From Acidimicrobiales bacterium AG-410-I20 (GTDB taxonomy: Bacteria > Actinomycetota > Acidimicrobiia > Acidimicrobiales > MedAcidi-G1): a DNA stretch of 64,000 nt. Every line of letters starts with the position of its first letter. Positions within the stretch are counted from its first letter, which is position 1. Below, in pieces: positions 26,260-35,894 of this stretch. The position numbers and the translations under genes are program-made. The DNA is taken from NCBI GenBank assembly GCA_003215175.1, contig QCKS01000001.1:1-64000 (forward strand). The letters are read 5' to 3'. The notes beneath the pieces were generated by a model. The model did not search any database and was not told the DNA's origin. It saw only the letters and a list, made by a program, of their open reading frames with translations.

Positions 26260-27411
26260 TTAGAGCGTATCTAGAAGTTCGTGTAGTTGATTTCGGTAGC
26301 GCCTTTTATCAAAGTCAACTGACCGCTCAATAGAATTTTTTCTTATTGAATCAGCCCACGAACTATCCAAAATTAAATGGTTTGTTTTATCTACAAGGTC
26401 ATTCAAATTCTCCCAATGAAGACCGTTTATCCCAGGTTGAACGATTTCCGCTGGACCTCCCTTTTCAAAAACAACTGGTATCACACCTGCGGTCATAGCT
26501 TCAACTACAGATATTCCAAAATGCTCAAACCGAGAAGGGTGAGTTAATGGCGATTCCCCAAGACCAGTCGCATGCCAATAAATAGAAGCACAGGAATAGA
26601 GATCCTCCAACTCACTGCCAGAGATATTTGCAACTACTTCTATAGCGGAACCTTCAGCAGCCTCTCTTATTTCATCTAAGTAATCTTGGTCTTCTTCAGC
26701 GCATCCACCAGCGAGAACTAATTTCCAACCATCGCTAATCAAGGCGCTGTCTAGACTCGTGAACGCTTTAATTAAGTCAAGGTGTTTTTTAGAGTGTCTT
26801 CCTTCGGGCTGAAAGAATCTTCCAACAGAAAGAATAATTTTCTCTTTTTCTTTGCCTACTACAGAACGAGAAGGAGGAGGATAAAGTATTTCACAATCAC
26901 AGCCCCAAAGTTCCGAAACCCAGCACTTTGTATAGCTAGAAATCGCAAAAAATTTACTATAGGAATCAACCCAACTTAAATCATGAGCATGTAGCCGCAA
27001 AGAGTTTTCAAGTCGATCGAATTTGAATCCTGTAGATCTAAAAAAGTGCCATAGAGGACGACAGATCATAGATTTGATTTTTGCCCTCATTCTCAAAGGG
27101 TCACCCGGAAACATCACGACAAGAACTCCAAATGGAGCACGATTTATAGCCCTACTAGAAAAAGAATGGTTAATAAACCAATCAAAATTTTCACTGGCTT
27201 CTGAAGCTTCTAAATCCCCAGAAACCTGTTCAAACTCACAAAGAGAAAGATCAATGTTCAAATGTCTTTTAAAAGTGTCAACGTCTGGTTTATGTGGCCC
27301 TAAAAGAGTGACAGAGTGCGTTTTACTAAGCTCTTCAGCAAGCGACCCTGCACTTACTTCACCTCCGCCAAGAGTGGACCAATGATGATTGTAAATACCA
27401 ACTTTAATCAT
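26260..27411 (-). CDS. GT4-family glycosyltransferase
   Basis: 383 aa. GT-B fold: N-terminal acceptor half with GGGEVSAGSLAEELS, and C-terminal donor half with LSVGRFFQPEGRHSKKH and the EX7E-like segment FGISVVEAMTAGVIPVVFE. Cytoplasmic, retaining. It overlaps the rmlD start region by 4 bases at the end of the rml operon, so a rhamnosyl or neighbouring sugar transfer is plausible. The stop is 2 bases from that of the convergent SpoIID gene. Confidence 0.85.
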   Translation of the reverse strand: MIKVGIYNHHWSTLGGGEVSAGSLAEELSKTHSVTLLGPHKPDVDTFKRHLNIDLSLCEFEQVSGDLEASEASENFDWFINHSFSSRAINRAPFGVLVVMFPGDPLRMRAKIKSMICRPLWHFFRSTGFKFDRLENSLRLHAHDLSWVDSYSKFFAISSYTKCWVSELWGCDCEILYPPPSRSVVGKEKEKIILSVGRFFQPEGRHSKKHLDLIKAFTSLDSALISDGWKLVLAGGCAEEDQDYLDEIREAAEGSAIEVVANISGSELEDLYSCASIYWHATGLGESPLTHPSRFEHFGISVVEAMTAGVIPVVFEKGGPAEIVQPGINGLHWENLNDLVDKTNHLILDSSWADSIRKNSIERSVDFDKRRYRNQLHELLDTL

Positions 27412-28250
27412 GACCGGTCTCTATTCTCGTTAGAGAGAAGATGGTCAAGCGAGTCAAGATAATGAGGTAACTGTGGGAAGCCTAAATCACTAAGACGACG
27501 ATTTTCTAAAGTCGAATTCTTTGGTCTTCTTGCAGGCCGATTTAATTCTGAGCCGCTTATTGGAGATACCTGTTTCGGATCAGACCCTGCACATTCAGCA
27601 ACGTGCTGAGCGAAATCAAACCAAGAAGTAGATCCACCATTCGTAACATGAACCACTCCAGTGACGTCAGATTCAACGAGTTTCATTACAACGTTAACTA
27701 AGTCATCAGTGAACGTCGGGCAACCAATTTGGTCATCAACAAATTTCAACTCTCCACCTTCGTCAAGTAAACGAAGAATCTTCACCAAAATGTTGTTTCC
27801 GTCAAGGCTCATCACCCAAGAGGTTCTAACGATAAGAGCTCCCGAACCAGCTAGTTGCTCCCCAAGGAGCTTGGACTGACCATAAACCGAAATCGGTTTA
27901 GTGGGATCTGTTTCAAGATAAGGGCCATCCTTCTCTCCGTCAAAGACATAATCAGTTGAAATTTGTACAAGTGAGGCTCCGCATTTTTCTGCTTGTGTGG
28001 CAAGAAGACCTACGGCATGACCGTTTATGTTCATCGCCAATTCCGGGCTTGTTTCACATTTGTCTACATCTGTCAAAGCCCCGCAGTTAATGATCACATC
28101 AGGCCGGTAACTTTCGATGGCTTTCGAAATAGAAATTGGATCCGATATGTCCAGTTCAGAACGACTGCAAGCAAACAACTCATGATTTTGTACTTGGCGA
28201 GAGAAAGCTTTCCCAACCTGTCCAGCTCCGCCAGTTATCAAAATCCTCAT
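27408..28250 (-). CDS. rmlD: dTDP-4-dehydrorhamnose reductase
   Basis: 280 aa. N-terminal GGAGQVGKAF binds NAD(P)H, ISTDYVFDG carries the catalytic Thr/Asp region, and YGQSKLLGE gives the YxxxK pair. It reduces dTDP-4-keto-L-rhamnose to dTDP-L-rhamnose, the last step of the pathway. It overlaps rmlB by 4 bases and the GT4 gene by 4 bases. Confidence 0.93.
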   Translation of the reverse strand: MRILITGGAGQVGKAFSRQVQNHELFACSRSELDISDPISISKAIESYRPDVIINCGALTDVDKCETSPELAMNINGHAVGLLATQAEKCGASLVQISTDYVFDGEKDGPYLETDPTKPISVYGQSKLLGEQLAGSGALIVRTSWVMSLDGNNILVKILRLLDEGGELKFVDDQIGCPTFTDDLVNVVMKLVESDVTGVVHVTNGGSTSWFDFAQHVAECAGSDPKQVSPISGSELNRPARRPKNSTLENRRLSDLGFPQLPHYLDSLDHLLSNENRDRS

Positions 28251-29206
28251 GGCATACCCTTAAGAGGCTCCCACCACAATCGATTCTCTTGATACCACCG
28301 AATTGTTTCCGCTAAACCATCTGAGAATGAAATTTTAGGCTCCCAACCCAAACCTCTAATTTTCTCAGTATTTATGGAGTAGCGTCGATCATGGCCAGGG
28401 CGGTCTTCCACCCAAGAAATTCTGGATTCGTCACAATTAGTCAAATTCAAAAGATGATGTGTTAATTCCAGATTAGTAATTTCGTTGCTCGCTCCAATGT
28501 TGTATATTTCTCCCAGTTTTCCTTCACGAAGCACTAAGTCAATGGCTGTACAGCTATCAAAAACATGGCACCAATCTCTGATGTTTTTGCCGTCGCCGTA
28601 GATAGGAACATTCAGGCCATCAATCAGGTTCGTTGTAAACAATGGAATAATTTTTTCAGGAAATTGTCGTGGACCGTAGTTATTTGAAGATCTGGTAACG
28701 ACCACTGGAAGACCATGAGTTGCGTGATGGCTCAAAGCAATCAAATCAGATCCTGCCTTCGAAGCTGAGTAAGGAGAGCGCGGAGAGAGAGGATCGGTTT
28801 CCAAAAAGGAACCTTCAGAGATAGAGCCATAAACCTCATCAGTTGATATATGAAGAAACCTTTCAACACCAACTTCTCGGGCGATATCGCAAAGAACATT
28901 CGTGCCATCACAATTCGTACGTATGAATGCATCTGGAGAGACGATAGATCTATCAACATGACTTTCAGCTGCAAAATGAACAACTACATCATGTCCAGAC
29001 ATCGCTGCTTCAACTGTTGATCGATCACAAATATCTCCGTGAATAAAATTGAAACGAGGATTGTTCTCTATCTCAATAAGGTTTGTTCGGGTGCCGGCAT
29101 AGGTTAAGGCATCGTAAACAGTGACCTGATCGTCTGAATTATCAAGAACGTAACGAATGAAATTAGATCCTATGAAACCTGCAGCACCGGTAACGAAAAG
29201 ACGCAT
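28247..29206 (-). CDS. rmlB: dTDP-glucose 4,6-dehydratase
   Basis: 319 aa, slightly shorter than most RmlB proteins. Motifs: GAAGFIGSNFIRY (NAD), HFAAESHVDRSI, STDEVYGS (catalytic Thr-Asp-Glu), YSASKAGSD (Tyr/Lys) and RSSNNYGPRQFPEK. It converts dTDP-glucose to dTDP-4-keto-6-deoxyglucose. It sits one base after rmlC and overlaps rmlD by 4 bases. Confidence 0.94.
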   Translation of the reverse strand: MRLFVTGAAGFIGSNFIRYVLDNSDDQVTVYDALTYAGTRTNLIEIENNPRFNFIHGDICDRSTVEAAMSGHDVVVHFAAESHVDRSIVSPDAFIRTNCDGTNVLCDIAREVGVERFLHISTDEVYGSISEGSFLETDPLSPRSPYSASKAGSDLIALSHHATHGLPVVVTRSSNNYGPRQFPEKIIPLFTTNLIDGLNVPIYGDGKNIRDWCHVFDSCTAIDLVLREGKLGEIYNIGASNEITNLELTHHLLNLTNCDESRISWVEDRPGHDRRYSINTEKIRGLGWEPKISFSDGLAETIRWYQENRLWWEPLKGMP

Positions 29207-29207
29207 A

Positions 29208-29774
29208 TCAGGCTCTATTCATAAATTCTGGAATCATTTTCTTATCAAGGCTTTCTCTAAGCGGATTGTTTTGATCACGTTCTGAAAGTACTGGGTTAGA
29301 TACTCCCCAGTCCGCGTTAATTATTGGATCGTTCCATGCCACACCAAGTTCATCTGCTGGGTTGTAGTAACCATCTACGAGGTAAGTGATTGTCATATCG
29401 GTAAGTGCTGCAAATCCATGAGCAACTCCAGGTGGTATGTAAATACCGGTGTGGTTATGAGAGCCATCAGGTTGTGCTCCTAAATCCATACATTGTGTGG
29501 CCCCATCTGTAGGGGAACCTGTTCTTAGGTCATGCAATACCACTCTCGCTGTTCCAAACGGGACATACCAGTAGTCGGCTTGGAAGCGATGGTAATGGAG
29601 TCCGACAATACTTTGAGCCTGGCGGTCGGCTCGGTTGCTTTGGATCATTTCCTTGCTGTCTGGCAGCCACTCATGACGATAGGTTTCAACAAAAATTCCC
29701 CGTTCGTCAGAAAAAACTTCCGGGGTTATAAAAATGACATCTTGAATGATTTCCGATGGATGAATAGCAGTCAT
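29208..29774 (-). CDS. rmlC: dTDP-4-dehydrorhamnose 3,5-epimerase family protein
   Basis: 188 aa cupin. SDERGIFVETYR at the start, GLHYHRFQADYWYV with the catalytic His, and PPGVAHGFAAL. The motif around the His is not the classical RGLHYQ...GKLV but the GLHYHxxQADYWYV variant seen in a subgroup of actinobacterial family members; the position in the rml operon supports the 3,5-epimerase role. It follows rmlA by 9 bases. Confidence 0.88.
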   Translation of the reverse strand: MTAIHPSEIIQDVIFITPEVFSDERGIFVETYRHEWLPDSKEMIQSNRADRQAQSIVGLHYHRFQADYWYVPFGTARVVLHDLRTGSPTDGATQCMDLGAQPDGSHNHTGIYIPPGVAHGFAALTDMTITYLVDGYYNPADELGVAWNDPIINADWGVSNPVLSERDQNNPLRESLDKKMIPEFMNRA

Positions 29775-29783
29775 TTTATTTTC

Positions 29784-30866
29784 CTAACTCAGGTCAATTA
29801 TTGAGTTATCACCCAATAATAAGGTATTTGAGTCTGTAGAAACTGTGCTCCCACTTACTTTACTATTGCTCCCGACAAGAGAAGCAGTGATTAACCCAGC
29901 TCTGTCAATAACACAGCCCTCCAATAAAACTGAATCTTCAAGGGTCGAGTCCGACACTCTTACTCCATCTCCTATTGAGGTAAATGGTCGTATATGACTG
30001 TCTGAAATTGTTACACCGTTTCCAATTGCAACTGGGCCTTCAATAATGGAATTAGAAATAACAGACTTTTCTCCGATTTGAACAACTCCTGAAATGGAAG
30101 TCTCTTCATCGATTACTGCGCTTTGCGCTATCTCACTATCAGCCTTACTTAAAACAAGACGATTGCATTCAAGTAGTGGGTCTTTTTTCCCAGTGTCTAT
30201 CCACCACCCATCAAGTATGTCGTGGTCGACCACATGCCCGTTATCAATGAGCCACTGAATTGCATCAGTGATCTCTAACTCTCCTCTCTTTGATGGGCTA
30301 ATTGAAAGTGCCGCATCGTGAATTGCGTCGGTAAAGAAATAGACGCCAACAAGGGCCAGATCAGAAGGAGGTTCTTTTGGTTTCTCAATTAGTTCAGTTA
30401 CTTGACCATCATCGTTTATTACCCCAACGCCAAAGAAACTTGGGTCTTCAACTTTTTTAAGTAGAACACGGCAGGATAATGAATAATCATTTCGATCATT
30501 CATGAATTGATGAACCATGCTTGCAAGTTCCAACTCAAGCATGTTGTCACCAAGGAACATGACAAAATCGTCACCCTCTAAGAATTCTTTTGCGATCAAA
30601 ACACAATGGGCTAGTCCAAGAGGTGCTTCTTGCGGAATCCAAGATACTTTTACACCCCACTTAGATCCATCCCCAACGGCTTCACGAACCTCATCTCCCG
30701 TCTCGCCAATGATGATTCCGATCTCCGTAATGCCTGCATCTACTAACTGTTCAATGCAATAAAAGAGGATGGGCTTGTTGGCGATTGGTACAAGCTGCTT
30801 AGCTCTTGTATTAGTAAGAGGGCGTAGGCGTACACCCTTGCCGCCACTGAGGATTAGCCCTTTCAT
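29784..30866 (-). CDS. rmlA: Glucose-1-phosphate thymidylyltransferase, long form
   Basis: 360 aa. The nucleotidyltransferase signature GGKGVRLRPLTNTRAKQL is N-terminal, and residues about 250-350 form a left-handed beta helix of hexapeptide-like repeats (VVQIGEKSVISNS and following). This is the long StrD/RmlA subgroup rather than the 290-aa enterobacterial RmlA. It makes dTDP-glucose from dTTP and glucose-1-phosphate, first step to dTDP-L-rhamnose. It is the first gene of the operon rmlA-rmlC-rmlB-rmlD-GT4; the promoter should lie in 30867-31037. Confidence 0.9.
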   Translation of the reverse strand: MKGLILSGGKGVRLRPLTNTRAKQLVPIANKPILFYCIEQLVDAGITEIGIIIGETGDEVREAVGDGSKWGVKVSWIPQEAPLGLAHCVLIAKEFLEGDDFVMFLGDNMLELELASMVHQFMNDRNDYSLSCRVLLKKVEDPSFFGVGVINDDGQVTELIEKPKEPPSDLALVGVYFFTDAIHDAALSISPSKRGELEITDAIQWLIDNGHVVDHDILDGWWIDTGKKDPLLECNRLVLSKADSEIAQSAVIDEETSISGVVQIGEKSVISNSIIEGPVAIGNGVTISDSHIRPFTSIGDGVRVSDSTLEDSVLLEGCVIDRAGLITASLVGSNSKVSGSTVSTDSNTLLLGDNSIIDLS

Positions 30867-31037
30867 ACTTTCAGGTTACCTCTTCAAATACTGCTTCTCA
30901 GTTCATCAACTTATAGAGAAAGACCAAGAGTCAGCCAGAGTCGCTAGCGTTAAGAAAGAGAATCTGTCGGTACTTTTTGCAATTGAATGGTACTTTCAGA
31001 AATTAAGTTAATTTGACCTATAAATCAGAGCAAATAA

Positions 31038-32042
31038 ATGAATTCATTAATTCCAAAAATAAAGTTAATAGTTCGAAAACTGACAGGAGCGGCTCAACTA
31101 GAAGAACGAATGAATGTCCGTTTGACCGAAATTCAAGAAAATATAACTGATTTATCTCAAAAAATTGAAACCTTGGTGGGGAAAGTTGAGCATGAAGACT
31201 TAGTCAATGAGGTAAAGGGATTAGAAAAGAAAATAGATGTGGCTTTTTCCCAGTTGTCATCAGTGCAACGGGGGCTCATGGCGGAGTCAAGAACTTCGCC
31301 ACTTCCAAAAGAGGAAATTGTAGACAATAATCCGACACCCACACCTCCTCTTGATCGACTTGCCGCAGAGACAGTGTATGCATCCATTGAAGACAAATTA
31401 AGAGGATCCTCAGAGGAGATACGCAACAGACAATCCGGGTATATCAAGTTATTAGAAAATGTACCTTCGGGTAAAAGCGTTGTTGATCTTGGATGCGGGC
31501 GAGGCGAGTTCTTAGAACTTCTTTCTGAATCAGGTATTGATTCCTTAGGGGTAGATTCAAGCGCTGTCGCTGTAGCCGAATGTCAAGAAAAGGGATTTGA
31601 AGCTAAGAAGATGGACTTGCTTGACTACCTCTCTTCTTGTGAGGATGAGTCACTGCGGGCAGTGGTCTCATTTCAGGTTCTTGAACATCTATCTTTTCCC
31701 TCTTTGATCCAAGTCCTTGCTGAATCTTTCAGAGCGCTTATGCCTGGAGGGATCTTTCTCGGAGAAACACCCAATGGCGCAAACCTTGCCGTAGGAGGAT
31801 CTACATTCTGGTTGGATCACACGCATGTTCGACCTTTACACCCAGAATTACTTAAGCATCTCGCTGAATTCTATGGCTTTACTGACGTTCGAGTTGATCT
31901 TGTTTCACAGCCAGAAGTTCCATGGAAATTAGAACCAGACGAAGATAAGGGGAACTCATCTTACGCAGAAGCAATAATTGGTCTCCAAGAATACGTGTTG
32001 AGCGGACAGGATGCTCTCCTAGTGGCTTACCGCCCAAATTAG
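31038..32042 (+). CDS. SAM-dependent methyltransferase with N-terminal coiled coil
   Basis: 334 aa. Residues about 15-85 are heptad-like and charged, a probable coiled coil. A class I methyltransferase domain starts near 145 with motif I VVDLGCGRGEF and FQVLEHL at the usual motif IV-V region. Similar coiled-coil methyltransferases sit in ABC-exported polysaccharide clusters, where they methylate or cap the chain end and the coiled coil spaces them from the assembly complex. The Wzm/Wzt genes are 4-6 kb away. The target glycan is inferred. The stop overlaps that of the convergent GT4 gene. Confidence 0.8.
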   Translation: MNSLIPKIKLIVRKLTGAAQLEERMNVRLTEIQENITDLSQKIETLVGKVEHEDLVNEVKGLEKKIDVAFSQLSSVQRGLMAESRTSPLPKEEIVDNNPTPTPPLDRLAAETVYASIEDKLRGSSEEIRNRQSGYIKLLENVPSGKSVVDLGCGRGEFLELLSESGIDSLGVDSSAVAVAECQEKGFEAKKMDLLDYLSSCEDESLRAVVSFQVLEHLSFPSLIQVLAESFRALMPGGIFLGETPNGANLAVGGSTFWLDHTHVRPLHPELLKHLAEFYGFTDVRVDLVSQPEVPWKLEPDEDKGNSSYAEAIIGLQEYVLSGQDALLVAYRPN

Positions 32043-33250
32043 TTTTGTGGCCTTCGTTCATTAAAAGCCACAACAACTCCTTCCAATAGTTTCTCGTAAC
32101 GGCTAATTATTTGACTCCATTGATAATTCTCTTCAACATAAGATCTTCCATTGGTTCCCAACTCTTCAATTATTTCTTGATTCTCTAAAAGAAGATCAAC
32201 AGCAGCTTCAAATTCTGCGAATCCATCGTACTTCAACGCTCCTCCGGACCGATCTGCATGTCCAGATAGAACTTCACATCGACCTTGAACAAGAGCAGCG
32301 CGTCGGAGAGACCAAGCCTCAGTTAAAGCCATAGAAAAACTTTCAAAATAAGAAGGTTGAAGAAAGATAGTACAGGCATCTATAGCATCCAACTTTTCTT
32401 CTTCTGGAACAAACCCCGTACTTATAACGTCTGGATGATCTGGGAGGTGCATTACAGAATCGCCAACAATAACAAATTTCAAGTTAGAGGGGTTTCGCTT
32501 TTTGTAAGCAACGAAGTATTCAAATGCCTCAAGTGAACCTTTTCCAGGGTCAATCCGTCCAACATATAGAAGAAAAGGATCGTTCTTTAGATTGTAACGT
32601 TCACGAAATCGCTGTCCGTTTCCTTGAAGACTTAAGTCAGTGCCAACTCCAACAACATCTTCTACGGGGCGGTGCCCAAATCTTTTATTTACGAGGTCCG
32701 CTTCCTCTTGGGACAAGAAAGCAAAACCATCAGGAAGCCTAAATATCTGATCAAAAAGAGGCACTGTTATATGAGGTTCAACATGAGCGGTGGGTTGGAA
32801 AAGCGTTGGAACTCGCCCAGCAACAGCTTGTAGCCCTCGAATAGTTGGGTAATACAAATAGGTAAAGAAAATCATCACATCAAATTCGGAAACTTGACTT
32901 TCTAACCAACTTGACATTTCTATAGTTCTGGGTCCCATCTCATCAACCCAAAGTTCTTGAGTCGCAAGGGGAGTGGCATACCCTTCCCAAACCACTGATG
33001 CATCTACACTGCTGAATTTTTCAGGATTTCGTGGGCGATCAACAGGAAACCTCTGAACCGTGACGCCGTTTATTGTCTGGACCCCGGGTTCCAATTCATT
33101 TGCCCAGTCGGTGTAACTTTTCGCGCAACTGGTAGCAACAGTAACTTGGTGCCCATTTCTTACTAGATGTTCACAAAAGAGACGACAACATTGCTCGGAC
33201 CCACCAGCAATATCTTCTCCGTAACGTTGAACGACGAAAAGTAGACGCAT
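32039..33250 (-). CDS. GT4-family glycosyltransferase
   Basis: 403 aa. N-terminal VVQRYGEDIAGGSEQCCR; donor-site half with LLYVGRIDPGKGSLEAF and the segment QPSYFESFSMALTEAWSL carrying the EX7E Glu residues. GT-B fold, retaining, nucleotide-sugar dependent. It is the last of a three-gene minus-strand unit (coiled-coil protein, GT4, GT4); the start abuts the upstream GT4 stop. Confidence 0.87.
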   Translation of the reverse strand: MRLLFVVQRYGEDIAGGSEQCCRLFCEHLVRNGHQVTVATSCAKSYTDWANELEPGVQTINGVTVQRFPVDRPRNPEKFSSVDASVVWEGYATPLATQELWVDEMGPRTIEMSSWLESQVSEFDVMIFFTYLYYPTIRGLQAVAGRVPTLFQPTAHVEPHITVPLFDQIFRLPDGFAFLSQEEADLVNKRFGHRPVEDVVGVGTDLSLQGNGQRFRERYNLKNDPFLLYVGRIDPGKGSLEAFEYFVAYKKRNPSNLKFVIVGDSVMHLPDHPDVISTGFVPEEEKLDAIDACTIFLQPSYFESFSMALTEAWSLRRAALVQGRCEVLSGHADRSGGALKYDGFAEFEAAVDLLLENQEIIEELGTNGRSYVEENYQWSQIISRYEKLLEGVVVAFNERRPQN

Positions 33251-34320
33251 CAGATCACCTGGGAAAGGGAATCGAGAAATTTTTGGTTATTTAGAGCAGA
33301 GTCATAATGAGACACTTTTTCTTTACCACGTTCAATTAAATTTCTCTTTAAAGAATCGTTTTCGAGAAGTTCATTAACAGCTTCAGAAAAAAACTCTGGC
33401 CCTGCATCTTCAGGTAAAAGCATCCCTGCATCTCCTACCGTTTCAGATAGGGCAGAAGTTCTTCGAGCTATAACAGGCACTTCAAAAGACATCGCTTCAA
33501 TCGCTGGAATGCAAAGCCCCTCATGAAGACTTGCAGTAACAAAAACTGAAGATCTTCTGTAAAGCGTCGCAAGTTCATCATCTTGTATTTGTCCAAGAAA
33601 AATACAATTTGGCACTCTTAGCCTTCGAGCCTGCTCAAGAGCTGCATCTTGTATCGCTGAAATAGTTGGAGGACCAACTAGAACTAGAGATGACTCGCGG
33701 CCCAAATGAACTGAAAGAAGATATTGCATTTGGATAAGGGTCTCAATTTTCTTATGAGGAACAGATTGACCCACAAATAAAAGTAAAGGCCCATTCGTTT
33801 CCCGATCTAGCCGGTAGTCCATTACAGCATTTGACGGCAGATTATGAAGTCGATTTGCCTCAACTCCGAGTGGAAGAACTTCAATATTTTCATATTTATG
33901 ATCAGCTAAACATTGGGCGTTGAATTCGGAGTCTGCAATAGTCAAGATCACTTTTGAGCGTAGCGACTCTAAATCTTTCCATCCCTGCCTTAGGTCGTCA
34001 GCGCGGCTTTTATCAACATCCTCAAATAAATCAGCAGGGGCGATGTTATGAAAGATAAGGATTACTGGATCTGAACACGTGTCAAGAAAATCGTAAACTG
34101 CCGGATTCCCACCACTGGCATGAAAGACAATTATCCGTTTCGAGCGAGCGGACTGACCAAGTTTGTCAAGAAGGTAAACATCGTCTACACCAGGAGCTGG
34201 ATGTTGGGCATAAATTTCGCTTGGCCCAATTTTCCGAAGAGAAGAACGAATCGAACGCGCCATGTTCGTTATAGCGTCTGTTCGTCCTGCTCCGACTAAG
34301 ACTTGATGTATTTCGGTCAC
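33250..34320 (-). CDS. GT4-family glycosyltransferase
   Basis: 356 aa. N-terminal half carries YAQHPAPG and FHNIAPA; donor half carries LFVGQSVPHKKIETLI and the EX7E segment SLHEGLCIPAIEAMSFEVPV. It overlaps the coiled-coil gene by 4 bases upstream. It resembles the GT4 enzyme at 38093-39145 (YHNITPA, VPNKAQHD, SEHEGFGIPLVEAMHYGLPV), suggesting that the two are related enzymes extending the same chain. Confidence 0.86.
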   Translation of the reverse strand: MTEIHQVLVGAGRTDAITNMARSIRSSLRKIGPSEIYAQHPAPGVDDVYLLDKLGQSARSKRIIVFHASGGNPAVYDFLDTCSDPVILIFHNIAPADLFEDVDKSRADDLRQGWKDLESLRSKVILTIADSEFNAQCLADHKYENIEVLPLGVEANRLHNLPSNAVMDYRLDRETNGPLLLFVGQSVPHKKIETLIQMQYLLSVHLGRESSLVLVGPPTISAIQDAALEQARRLRVPNCIFLGQIQDDELATLYRRSSVFVTASLHEGLCIPAIEAMSFEVPVIARRTSALSETVGDAGMLLPEDAGPEFFSEAVNELLENDSLKRNLIERGKEKVSHYDSALNNQKFLDSLSQVI

Positions 34321-34814
34321 TTTGAACGAAGAGATTCTAATTCGGCCTCTATTAAACTAAGACGATCTAAGGCGGCAGATAAACGCTTATCAAGATCACT
34401 TCGGTTATTAAGTATTTCAGTTTGTCCGGAACCACCATCAACTTGTAACTCATCAACAAGCAAAATAAGTGCTTCAAACGCCTGATTAAGGGTGTTGGCA
34501 TGTTGTTGAACTTGGCTAAGCACTCCACTGGTTTGACGAATAGTTAATTTTGCAATAACCCGATGGACCATACGCTTTAAGGGATTAGGAGACCAGGTTT
34601 CAATGCTCGTAGCATCAAAAGCGGTTGAAGATTTAAGGCGTCTTAGAAGAGATTGAAGGTCATCTTCATCAGAGAAAAAATTGAACCCTCTTAATATCTC
34701 TTGGTAGTGACGGTCTAATTGATTTTCTAATCCAGGAGGGTAGTCACCAGCTTCTCGGCGTTCAGCAACTCGTTGTTTAATCTTCTCAAGGTAATCGGGA
34801 GAAACAGAACTCAT
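34317..34814 (-). CDS. Small coiled-coil protein of the polysaccharide cluster
   Basis: 165 aa, no signal peptide or membrane segment. Charged helical N-terminus (YLEKIKQRVAERREAGDYPP), then a LKRMVHRVIAKLT amphipathic stretch, then long heptad-like helices to the C-terminus ending DRLSLIEAELESLRSK. I do not know the family. Its position ahead of two GT4 genes with a 4-base overlap, near Wzm/Wzt and the coiled-coil methyltransferase, suggests a scaffold or partner for the chain-terminating methyltransferase. Function unproven. Confidence 0.65.
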   Translation of the reverse strand: MSSVSPDYLEKIKQRVAERREAGDYPPGLENQLDRHYQEILRGFNFFSDEDDLQSLLRRLKSSTAFDATSIETWSPNPLKRMVHRVIAKLTIRQTSGVLSQVQQHANTLNQAFEALILLVDELQVDGGSGQTEILNNRSDLDKRLSAALDRLSLIEAELESLRSK

Positions 34815-34889
34815 GTTAGAAGCCTACCTTTGTTAGCCGATCTGACTATTCTTTCTTATGAACTATGAATAAATGCATGTGAGGTAGAC

Positions 34890-35867
34890 GTGTACCTAAA
34901 TCAAAAAATCGCAGTTGCAATTCCTTCTTATAAAGAAGAAAAGCAGATCAGACGAGTCTTAGAAACAATGCCCGACTATGTCGACCTTATTATCGTTGTT
35001 GACGATGCAAGCCCAGAGCCCGATCGTACTTGTGAGATTGTCAAGGAGATGATGAAAGAGGATTCCCGCATTCTCCTAGTTGCTCGTGAGGAGAACGGGG
35101 GAGTAGGCGCAGCGATAGAAGATGGTTACAGAGAATCCCTTGAACATGGAGCAGATGTCGTAGCGGTAATGGCCGGAGATGGCCAAATGGACCCTGATGA
35201 GTTGCACCGTATTGTTGAACCAGTTGCCAGAGGGAAAACGGATCTAGCTAAGGGAAATCGTTACAACTTACAAAGTGATTGGTCAGTTATCCCAAGGGTT
35301 CGACTTATTGGAAGCATCATTCTTTCGTTTATGACACGACTTGCAACAGGCTATTGGACAATAGGCGACCCACAGAATGGCTATAACGCTGCATCTTCAA
35401 AATTGGTTGAACAGTTTGTTAGAAACGGACTTTACCCTCGTTATGGAGTGCCAAATGATCTACTTATTACATGCGCGGTTTATGGAGCGCGAGTTCAAGA
35501 TGTTTCTATGGAGCCGGTATACGACGTGGGAGAACAGTCCAAATTAAGACCGAGCCGTGTCGCGTTCCCTATTTTTCTTCTTCTGCTCCGCGGATTCTGG
35601 AAGCGCATGTATTATCGCCATTTTTTGATCGAAACTACGCCAGTACCTCTGGCTTACCTCACAGGCTTATTGAGTTTTCTGTCTGGTCTCGGGTGGTCTC
35701 TTGTTTTGCTGACTCGATCAATACAAGTAGCGGTCACAACTCCTGAAGTGGTAGCAGCAACTCTCTTATTTATGGGAGGAGCCATAGTGACTCTCCTAGC
35801 GGTTGTCCTCGACGTACTTTTTTCCAGTCGCATGATTGTCACCAACGAAGGCGAATCTAGTCTTTAG
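34890..35867 (+). CDS. GT2-family polyprenyl-phosphate glycosyltransferase (DPM1/GtrB-like)
   Basis: 325 aa, GTG start. GT-A domain with IAVAIPSYKEEKQIRRV, IIVVDDASPE (DD for metal and nucleotide) and MAGDGQMDPDEL (second acidic motif). Two membrane segments at about 250-275 and 285-310 anchor it. It should attach a sugar to polyprenyl phosphate, supplying a donor to GT-C enzymes such as those at 5-11 kb. Divergent from the coiled-coil gene (75 bases between). Confidence 0.85.
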   Translation: MYLNQKIAVAIPSYKEEKQIRRVLETMPDYVDLIIVVDDASPEPDRTCEIVKEMMKEDSRILLVAREENGGVGAAIEDGYRESLEHGADVVAVMAGDGQMDPDELHRIVEPVARGKTDLAKGNRYNLQSDWSVIPRVRLIGSIILSFMTRLATGYWTIGDPQNGYNAASSKLVEQFVRNGLYPRYGVPNDLLITCAVYGARVQDVSMEPVYDVGEQSKLRPSRVAFPIFLLLLRGFWKRMYYRHFLIETTPVPLAYLTGLLSFLSGLGWSLVLLTRSIQVAVTTPEVVAATLLFMGGAIVTLLAVVLDVLFSSRMIVTNEGESSL

Positions 35868-35894
35868 AATTTGATTCGACCCATTTTCAACAGA